Part shown: piece after piece, positions 57,463 through 64,000 of the stretch
How the letters are laid out: each line of letters starts with the position of its first letter
Numbering within the stretch: position 1 is the stretch's first letter
Source: Photobacterium frigidiphilum
GTDB taxonomy: Bacteria; Pseudomonadota; Gammaproteobacteria; Enterobacterales; Vibrionaceae
DNA length: 64,000 nt
NCBI RefSeq assembly: GCF_003025615.1
Contig: NZ_PYMJ01000011.1
Location: 1-64,000, forward strand
Reading direction: 5' to 3'
The notes under the pieces: generated by a model
What the model saw: the letters and a program-made list of their open reading frames with translations, nothing else
Database searches by the model: none
Told to the model about the DNA's origin: nothing
Position numbers and translations under genes: made by a program

Positions 57463-59142
57463 CTACTCAGCAAATGGCACCCAACGATCGCCAATGGCAC
57501 GGTAGTTCATCCAGAATTGATCACCCTCATTGACCGACTTCGCAAACAGGCTCAACTCCCTCGCGTTGGTCGGCACGGTAAAGCGTGAGTCGGCAAACTC
57601 ATTACTGCAGGTCGCTTGTGCTTGATCATAGCTCATTGCTTGGCTGGTAGCCTGAATTTGACCTTCGCGGTCCATGCAGAGCGCAGGATACTGCTCGCTT
57701 TGACTTGCAGTGGCAAAATGGGCATAGCCATCAGAGCCCACCGACAACTTAACATGCTGTCGACCAACGCTCGGTGTATCCAGACCGTTTCGCCAACTAA
57801 AGATGTGATTGGCAATATAGCCATCGGCATCATCGGGCAGGAACTGATCGCGACCGATAAAGTTGATACCGCACTCCAACGCCGGTCGCACTTGCGATAC
57901 CGTCAGATAGTGATCCCAGGCCCAACCGCGTTTGTCTTCAACAATGGTACTGAAACGACCCAACTCCCAAGCAGGCAGGCTTGATGGACAACCAGCAGCA
58001 TAGTCATGGTCATCACTGGTCTCGGGGCCCATTCGGTTCCAGATCACGCTACGGTAGTCGGTATTGTTACCGCAATCACCGTTAAAGGCGAAGAACATGA
58101 TCTGCTTGCCGTCATCGAGTAACTCTTTGGTCGTCAAAGATTCCGGCGCATAGTTACAGGCATTGCCTGCATCTCGAAAGACCATATTGCCGAAGGTTTC
58201 AATGATCTCTCGGGCTACATCCTGCTCATAGCCTTCATTCTTGCTAGAGTGCTCAAACTTGACATAGATAAACTGCCCGGAATTGACCCTCAGCCAATTT
58301 TTGATCTCAGACATGACCCGCACAAAACTGGTGCCGCTGGTATCGACCTTGTGTTTGAGTGTACGACCGACAACATCAATCTCAATCGTCCGCACCCCAG
58401 ACTCCAACTGCTCGACAATAGAGGTGGACTGATTGGGTTTAGCACTAGCCCAGTAGTAATCGCCCGAGTTATAGGAGTTATGAGTTCCCATCCAGGTGGC
58501 TTTGTAGATGGGTGAATAGGTTACTAGCTCGTTCTGCACCGCCACCAGCGCCTGTAGCGTTGAAGGCTGACGGATATGAACCCTAAAACTGTCGGCCTCA
58601 TCATTGAAGCTATGGTCTTTAAGGCTACCAGATGAGCGTATCAGGGGGACGCTACGGCTATTGAAATTGGTGTCGCTATACAGGCTCGCGCTGGCATTGC
58701 CGCTAAGAAACACTGAGCTCATCTCGTTTGTCAGCTCAGCCATCCCCATATCAGCGATTCCCTCCCCTGCCATCGCGCACATCGGAGTACCGTCATAACC
58801 CGCATTTTGATAGAGGCAAGCAAAATCGTTGCTGGTTCTTTCTAATAATTCAAATGAAGAAATGCTGTCACTCAGCCTTGCAAACCGGTAAGTATCCTGC
58901 ATTACCGTGGTGGACTTTCCCGACTGGTAGGCATGTTCATAGACCTTGACATAGGCGTTTCCGTAAAGTCGAATCGATGTGACCTTATCATTCATATGAC
59001 TCGGTATATTTTGCTGGCCTAGCTGCTGAGTACACCATTTCTGCCCCAGAAAGTTTTTATCTTCGTAGAAGCACACTTTGGCATCCTCCGCCCAGGCGGT
59101 GCCAGATAGCAACACAGATGCTATCAATATAGTTTTTTTCAT
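57463..59142 (-). CDS. Secreted beta-gamma-crystallin / PI-PLC-like fusion protein
   Basis: 559 residues from the ATG at 59142 (AGGA upstream; the frame extends further but without a site). Signal peptide MKKTILIASVLLSGTAWA. Two beta-gamma-crystallin-like modules follow (KVCFYEDKNFLGQKWC then SDSISSFEL; FACLYQNAGYDGTPMC then DEADSFRV). The rest is a PI-PLC X-type domain: MGTHNSYNSG (general-base His about 220), SGVRTIEIDV and FIYVKFEHSS. It probably binds calcium and cleaves phosphoinositide or GPI-like lipids outside the cell. GC content looks higher than its neighbours. Confidence 0.8.
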   Translation of the reverse strand: MKKTILIASVLLSGTAWAEDAKVCFYEDKNFLGQKWCTQQLGQQNIPSHMNDKVTSIRLYGNAYVKVYEHAYQSGKSTTVMQDTYRFARLSDSISSFELLERTSNDFACLYQNAGYDGTPMCAMAGEGIADMGMAELTNEMSSVFLSGNASASLYSDTNFNSRSVPLIRSSGSLKDHSFNDEADSFRVHIRQPSTLQALVAVQNELVTYSPIYKATWMGTHNSYNSGDYYWASAKPNQSTSIVEQLESGVRTIEIDVVGRTLKHKVDTSGTSFVRVMSEIKNWLRVNSGQFIYVKFEHSSKNEGYEQDVAREIIETFGNMVFRDAGNACNYAPESLTTKELLDDGKQIMFFAFNGDCGNNTDYRSVIWNRMGPETSDDHDYAAGCPSSLPAWELGRFSTIVEDKRGWAWDHYLTVSQVRPALECGINFIGRDQFLPDDADGYIANHIFSWRNGLDTPSVGRQHVKLSVGSDGYAHFATASQSEQYPALCMDREGQIQATSQAMSYDQAQATCSNEFADSRFTVPTNARELSLFAKSVNEGDQFWMNYRAIGDRWVPFAE

Positions 59143-59543
59143 CAGAGATCCTGCTCTTGTAGTTAATGAACAGAGTAACGACAACATACCCATTGCTTCA
59201 GCGCATCGCCGCAAGGTAGATATGAGAAAACACGCACCCTGGGTGCTGAATCTGATCTTAGAGACACAATGTCGATGTGGCACCACGCAAGGTGCATGAA
59301 CTTCCTGCTGTCACATTTGCAGCCAAGGCACACACGTCGTTACGATCTTTTTCTGCAATGCCGAGCTCGGTTTGAGCCCAGCAGGGCAAGATGCACTGTA
59401 CCTGCCATAACTGGAACCAATCAAAAGCACGGCTCTCCAGCATTAGGCTTAATATCTTCAGCAACTTGTAGGCAGGTAACATCATTGTATTACTAACATG
59501 TTTAGTTACGGGGTTAATGTTGAACGCTTAAATACCATCAATA
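59143..59543. other. Intergenic region without recognised gene
   Basis: About 400 bases of higher GC than the AT-rich gene downstream. No reading frame with gene-like features and no named element is visible; it must hold the PI-PLC promoter. Confidence 0.5.
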
Positions 59544-60404
59544 CTATTTAGGCTCGACATTTGAAATGACAGATAGATGATCGGAGGAATAAATCCCATC
59601 TTTAATGACATTGACATATTTAAATGTATTAACGCGCAACTTATCATTCACGAAAATATAATCAATGTCTTCAGTAGGCTCTTTAAAATAACCATGATAT
59701 GTATATTCCTTACCGTCAATACCTTCAAATGGCTTTATAGTTGTAGATCTCGCATCATTAAATAAACTGGTCAATGCTTCATATGAAGCGACGTCACTTC
59801 TTTCAAAGTTTAAGTCACCTAAAACAATAACTGCATCATTATCATCACCAATAATTTCTTTGGCTTTCTTACTTAATAATTTAGCACTCTGCTGCCGTGC
59901 GACTTTACCAATATGATCAAAATGAGCATTAAATACGAGTACACGTTTACTTGACTCTTTGTCTTCAAGTCTTACCCAACTTGTAATACGAGTTAGATCT
60001 GCATCCCAACCAACACTAGCGACAACCTCTGGGGTTTCAGAAAGCCAAAATGTACCACCACCAAGTTTTACATACTTATCAGCCCTATAAAAAATTGGGA
60101 CAGCCTCGCCTTTTGTTTTTCCATCATCTCGCCCAACCCCAACCCAACCATAGTTAGATAAATTTCTAGCTAAATAAATAATTTGATCATTAAAAGCTTC
60201 CTGTAAACCAGCAATATCAATATTTTGTTCGCTGAATATTGATGACACTATTTCCTTACGATTTTCCCAAGTGTTATTTCCATCATATACACTGCCATCA
60301 ACACTATCCTTACTATTTCTTATATTAAATGACATTACATTAAAGTCATCGGCAATTGCAGGTAGTGCCAGCGCAGCTAGCAGTAATATAGCTATCTTTT
60401 TCAT
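59544..60404 (-). CDS. Secreted endonuclease/exonuclease/phosphatase-family phosphodiesterase
   Basis: 286 residues with a signal peptide cleaved after AIA. EEP-fold landmarks: MSFNIRNSKD, AGLQEAF (catalytic Glu), FNAHFDHIG, VLGDLNFE and SSDHLSVISNV (catalytic His). Members include DNase I, sphingomyelinases and inositol phosphatases. Its neighbours favour a phospholipid or phosphoester substrate, but DNA is possible. It is more AT-rich than the genes on either side. Confidence 0.85.
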   Translation of the reverse strand: MKKIAILLLAALALPAIADDFNVMSFNIRNSKDSVDGSVYDGNNTWENRKEIVSSIFSEQNIDIAGLQEAFNDQIIYLARNLSNYGWVGVGRDDGKTKGEAVPIFYRADKYVKLGGGTFWLSETPEVVASVGWDADLTRITSWVRLEDKESSKRVLVFNAHFDHIGKVARQQSAKLLSKKAKEIIGDDNDAVIVLGDLNFERSDVASYEALTSLFNDARSTTIKPFEGIDGKEYTYHGYFKEPTEDIDYIFVNDKLRVNTFKYVNVIKDGIYSSDHLSVISNVEPK

Positions 60405-60567
60405 TAGTTAATTTCCTTATTTCAATTGAATTTTAAATATAAATATAAATACTCGAAACATATCACGTCATCAAACGTAATATATTCAACCAGAACATCC
60501 GTCTCTGACATTTTTCTTTTTCTACTCCACAGCTCTTTGTCTAAGACGGGTAAGACTTTTAGGCTGT

Positions 60568-60619
60568 GCCCGCCTGAGCTGGTGAGCCGAAAATACGGCT
60601 CATAAGTAACTTAGCGGGC
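60568..60619 (-). repeat. Nested hairpin after the metallophosphoesterase gene
   Basis: Inner stem TGAGCCG/CGGCTCA with a 6-base loop lies inside an outer pairing GCCCGC/GCGGGC. It lies 30 bases beyond the metallophosphoesterase stop. It could be a terminator-like or RNA-stability structure; no long T run follows directly. Confidence 0.5.
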
Positions 60620-60648
60620 TTATAGGTCAATCAGTAAGTTCTGGCGGC

Positions 60649-62763
60649 TTAGTTGATAGAATCTAAACGCTTCAGCTCAGGAGCCAGATCGGTCAGCTCG
60701 CCTTTTTCAAGATCGATCATAAAGTGACGGCTGGCATTACCGTTGGCAAACTTGGTCAAAATACCAAACAGGCTACCAAAACGCTGCTTAAAGACCTCGC
60801 CAAAAGCGCTGGAAGCATCAATTGGCTTTGAACGTAAATCTTTGGCCAGTGTTTGTGCCAACAGGCTGTACTGAGGAATGCGCTGCTTCTCGATATCTTT
60901 AAAAGCAAGCTCATCGGCATTTCTCAAGCGGTAGAAATCAACCGCAAAATCAAAGCCGTTCCAGCGCGCAAAGTCGTCCAGAGTCAGGTTCGACTGTTTT
61001 GCCAACTCAGATGCCTTAATGCTGGCTTGCTGCCAAGCTTGTGCAAACTCGGGATCATTGATGTCTGCTGGTGTGAAGTAGGTTTCGCCCTCACCTTGCT
61101 GGCAGATTTCAATGGCCTGTTGGCCTTTGGTCAGTGTTGCAATTTGCTCATTGCTAATGGAACTGTCCAGCTGGCTTAAGATCAGCATGCTTTTACCATC
61201 CAAGGCAAACAGCATCTGTTTTAAGTCACAAGGCCACTCTTCGGGAAGGAAACGCATCCGAGTAAGCTCGGTAATGTGCCAGTTAGTAAACTCATAATAA
61301 TTTTTTGCACTGAGCACTTCTTTATTCCATATTTCATCGGCGTCAATCTGCTTAAGGTGATCCCACTCCTTTGCATAGTGTTCAAACAATTCGTTAAAGC
61401 GCGGAACTTCATCCAGAATCACGGTTTCCACTTCAACCTGCTGCTGATCTTTAAAAGTTAGGAGTTTATAAGCAGGCACATAAGCCGCCATTGACGGTGC
61501 CTGAACATTAAACAAGAAGGTGTTATCATCGTAGTACTTAACCCCGGTATCGTTAAAGTGCATGTGGCCACCGACATGAAGCTTGATGCCGGTTTGTGCC
61601 AAAGCTTTACTGACATCTTCTCTCGGCGAGCGTTTCAGCTGGAAGTTACCTTGTCCGAAGATGTCTGCAATGGTTTCTGCGGCGCCGTTATAAAACTCGG
61701 TCATCGGGAAGTGACTGAACGTAACAAGGATCTTATCTTGATCTTCAGCTCGCTTGACGACATCACGCATCCAGTCAATAACTTGCTGTTTATGGGTCAG
61801 CATTTTGTTATAGCCTGCATTGCCAGAACCTGAATAATTATCGCCCGCTTCGGGGTTGCTAGTATCAGCATTGGCTTTTGGTACATACACGTTGGCATCA
61901 ATAGCAAGCAACCATAGGCCGGGGGTTGGCTCTACCAGATAACTGGTGTCTGGCACGTTCATGCATGAGGTGTAGCCCTCTTTTTTATATTCTCCCCCCG
62001 TACCCTGATTGCAAATTTCATACTGGCGCTTCTGGTAACCAGCCGCTTTACTTGCTTTCGCAAAACTGTAACTTTTCTGGTTGTAGTCTGAGTACGGCGT
62101 TTCCCAATATACATTGGACTTTTGTGGGGAAAAACCATAATCAGCTAATGATGACATCAGGCCTTCATAACCCAATTCTCGGATCTCTTCACTACATACC
62201 GTCGGTAGTTCATATCCAGCATCAATCACGGCAGAAACACCGTCATACCCCAGACACTCTTTTGCCCCTTTGCTAAAGATCCGCTGAGTTTTTCCATCCT
62301 CGCCTAAGAAGTCAGATTTACCACCAGGCCGCCCAAAAGGTCTAACCGGATCATGGTTACCCGGAGCGGCAAAGAACTCAATACCGTGTTCTTTATTGTA
62401 GCGATCCAGTATTTTCTGAAGTCCGCGTACATTGACAGGCTGACCGTCATCACTGAAATCACCTGGCAAAGCAACGTACTTAACACCACGCGCAACAGCA
62501 TCATCAAGAGCCGCGATTAACGCAAAGTAATTTTCATTAAACAACCGAGTCGATGTCAATTGCGCATACATACTTCGAATGGTTGCATTCTTACCGCTTT
62601 TGCTGTTTTTAGGCCCTTGATATGAACCGTCTTCAAACGAGCCGTACACATCATGGAAGTGGATATCTGGCATAAATGCTACTTTCATTTCTTTCGCGAC
62701 AGCAGAGGTACAGACCCCGCAGGCGATCATGACAGCCATGCTCAGTTTCGTTATATTTTTCAT
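60649..62763 (-). CDS. Large secreted calcineurin-like metallophosphoesterase
   Basis: 704 residues with a signal peptide cleaved after AVA. Metallophosphoesterase blocks in order: D33-x-H35 (MPDIHFHD), LPGDFSDDG, APGNHD, TFSHFPM and VGGHMHFND. A large C-terminal helical region follows, unlike simple phosphatases. Probably periplasmic or secreted phosphomonoesterase or diesterase. With the PI-PLC and EEP proteins it may form a phosphoester-scavenging set. A gap of 30 bases separates it from the PTS gene upstream, so it may be part of that operon. Confidence 0.85.
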   Translation of the reverse strand: MKNITKLSMAVMIACGVCTSAVAKEMKVAFMPDIHFHDVYGSFEDGSYQGPKNSKSGKNATIRSMYAQLTSTRLFNENYFALIAALDDAVARGVKYVALPGDFSDDGQPVNVRGLQKILDRYNKEHGIEFFAAPGNHDPVRPFGRPGGKSDFLGEDGKTQRIFSKGAKECLGYDGVSAVIDAGYELPTVCSEEIRELGYEGLMSSLADYGFSPQKSNVYWETPYSDYNQKSYSFAKASKAAGYQKRQYEICNQGTGGEYKKEGYTSCMNVPDTSYLVEPTPGLWLLAIDANVYVPKANADTSNPEAGDNYSGSGNAGYNKMLTHKQQVIDWMRDVVKRAEDQDKILVTFSHFPMTEFYNGAAETIADIFGQGNFQLKRSPREDVSKALAQTGIKLHVGGHMHFNDTGVKYYDDNTFLFNVQAPSMAAYVPAYKLLTFKDQQQVEVETVILDEVPRFNELFEHYAKEWDHLKQIDADEIWNKEVLSAKNYYEFTNWHITELTRMRFLPEEWPCDLKQMLFALDGKSMLILSQLDSSISNEQIATLTKGQQAIEICQQGEGETYFTPADINDPEFAQAWQQASIKASELAKQSNLTLDDFARWNGFDFAVDFYRLRNADELAFKDIEKQRIPQYSLLAQTLAKDLRSKPIDASSAFGEVFKQRFGSLFGILTKFANGNASRHFMIDLEKGELTDLAPELKRLDSIN

Positions 62764-62793
62764 TTTTAGTCCACATTATTGAATGAGTAAGAG

Positions 62794-63915
62794 TTAAGCT
62801 TTGGTGATATTAAAACTTGGCTTGTCCGACTTTTTTGTTATTTTTGTCGGCATTTCACCTTTGAAAACTAACAATGAACCTAAGGTGACAATGGCCGAAC
62901 CCACAGCAATTGCCACAACATAGGTCAACCAGTTTTCCACCGCCAGCCAACCATAAAACCCAGAGATTGGAGCACGGTTAACCGCACCAAAACCAACAGC
63001 CATCGCCGAGCCTACAGCTGAGCCAATCACATTTATAATAATTATTTTGGGGTTTGCTAAGGCAAAAGGAATCGCACCTTCAGAGACACCTATAAGCCCC
63101 ATAAGAGTGGACGCCTTGCCAGCTTCTTGTAATGATTCAGGAAAACGGGACTTCCAGATCAAAGTAGCAACACCAATGCCGATAGGTGGGATAATAATGG
63201 CAACCTGTGCAGCTGTATTCGGGTCATAAATTCCGGAGGCCAGCATCGCCATTGCCGTAGTCACCGCCGCCTTGTTAATTGGACCACCCAGGTCAAACCC
63301 CACCATGCCGCCGATAATGGCTGCCAAAATGACTTTGTTGGTACCTGACATGCTGAGCAACCAAGCTTCTAGACCACGGTTCATTGCGGCAAGAGGGTCA
63401 CCAATCACATACATCATGATGATACATGCCAATAATGTACCGCCGACTGGGATAATAAAAATGGGCCCTGCAGACGCCAGCGATTGCGGTAACTTAATGT
63501 TTTTTGCAAGGTAGCGGACAATATAGCCAGCCACAAAACCTGCGGCTAATGCACCCAAGAAGCCTGTACCCAGATCTTTTGCCAACAAACCCGCAATCAT
63601 ACCTGGACCAATACCCGGCTTATCGGCTAACGAGTATGCGATATAACCCGCCACCACGGGCAGCATTAAGCTAAGCGCCATTCCGCCGAATCCATCAAAG
63701 GCATGGAACATTCTGATCAGCGCATTACCCGCTTCAGCATGACTGCCATCCCAGATATTATCGATGCCATAAAATGAAGCGCCAATACGGGATATCCCCA
63801 TAATTACGGCACCGGCAATGATAAAAGGCAGCATATAAGATACGCCTGTCATTATTGCTTGTTTTATTTCAATACCCGTTGAATTTCTTTTTTTATTTAC
63901 ATTAAACTTAACCAT
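62794..63915 (-). CDS. PTS fructose-type IIC permease
   Basis: 373 residues from the ATG at 63915 (GAGG nine bases upstream). About eight to ten helices. Fructose-family landmarks: VSYMLPFIIAGAVIMGI, GFVAGYIVRYL, GFDLGGPINKAA and GVSEGAIPFA. It carries and phosphorylates a fructose-like sugar with partner IIA and IIB. A IIB domain is not fused here. It overlaps the cut gene upstream by 8 bases. Confidence 0.9.
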   Translation of the reverse strand: MVKFNVNKKRNSTGIEIKQAIMTGVSYMLPFIIAGAVIMGISRIGASFYGIDNIWDGSHAEAGNALIRMFHAFDGFGGMALSLMLPVVAGYIAYSLADKPGIGPGMIAGLLAKDLGTGFLGALAAGFVAGYIVRYLAKNIKLPQSLASAGPIFIIPVGGTLLACIIMMYVIGDPLAAMNRGLEAWLLSMSGTNKVILAAIIGGMVGFDLGGPINKAAVTTAMAMLASGIYDPNTAAQVAIIIPPIGIGVATLIWKSRFPESLQEAGKASTLMGLIGVSEGAIPFALANPKIIIINVIGSAVGSAMAVGFGAVNRAPISGFYGWLAVENWLTYVVAIAVGSAIVTLGSLLVFKGEMPTKITKKSDKPSFNITKA

Positions 63916-64000
63916 TATTAATCGCCTCACATAAAGCTTCAAAAACAGCCTCACCATGTTTAATTGGATCCGACACTGAGCACTCTAATATCGGTAAGCC
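63908..64000 (-). CDS. 3' end of a gene upstream of the PTS permease (partial)
   Basis: A minus-strand frame enters at base 64000 and ends at 63908: LPILECSVSDPIKHGEAVFE then ALCEAINNG and stop, 30 residues. It overlaps the permease start. A IIA or IIB component of the same PTS is the natural guess, but 30 residues are too few to decide. Confidence 0.5.
   Translation of the reverse strand, partial: GLPILECSVSDPIKHGEAVFEALCEAINNG

Overview
The window looks like chromosomal DNA of a marine gammaproteobacterium of the Vibrionaceae, most likely Photobacterium or a close relative. Moderate-to-low GC, gamma-type Fur, FNR and CRP boxes, NanR and Aga systems, TRAP transporters, and a 282-bp element whose ends I recall as common in Photobacterium and Vibrio all point that way. 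This is judged from protein and DNA character, not from a database search. I found no rRNA, tRNA or CRISPR array.

Layout. 302-1834: an HKD-type phospholipid synthase lipoprotein. 12101 down to 2169: a seven-gene minus-strand operon coupling an FTR1 iron permease to a cytochrome b-like protein, an FAD oxidoreductase, a GT-C membrane protein, two unknown exported proteins and a beta-propeller/six-haem cytochrome fusion. Its promoter carries a 19-bp Fur-box-like site beside a perfect FNR site. 21701 down to 12512: a sialic-acid-like catabolic operon (nanA, ROK kinase, enolase-superfamily dehydratase, 2-hydroxyacid dehydrogenase, TRAP transporter, YhcH, second aldolase, nanR) with a perfect CRP site and a NanR-like GGTATA operator. 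22197-31355: a frameshifted DeoR paralogue, then a complete amino-galactose PTS operon (agaR kbaZ agaS agaVWEF agaA kbaY) behind an array of CTTTCG/CGAAAG operators.

31482-34450: a LysR regulator divergent from an SDR and an MFS exporter. 34669-41929: a condensin-like plasmid/phage defence system of the Wadjet/Mks type (jetC-jetB-jetA-jetD order), flanked by an OprB-porin relic, a possible transposase tail and an unknown gene. 42244-44657: a solitary menB, a GNAT, a decayed LysR gene and a two-gene unknown unit. 45060-51300: a full nitric oxide reductase island (norCBD plus two small membrane proteins, facing norE-norF-norQ).

51483-57203: ordinary small enzymes (EamA transporter, three GNATs, VOC, GFA, ABM, epimerase) and the MITE-like element. 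57463-64000: secreted phosphoester hydrolases (a beta-gamma-crystallin/PI-PLC fusion, an EEP-family phosphodiesterase, a large calcineurin-like phosphoesterase) next to a fructose-type PTS permease cut by the window edge.

Functionally the window joins carbohydrate scavenging (sialic-type acids, amino-galactose, a fructose-type sugar) under CRP and local repressors with anaerobic functions (FNR-linked iron operon, NO reductase) and one defence island. The best candidates for undescribed biology are the Fur/FNR-linked FTR1-cytochrome operon and the reordered Jet system.
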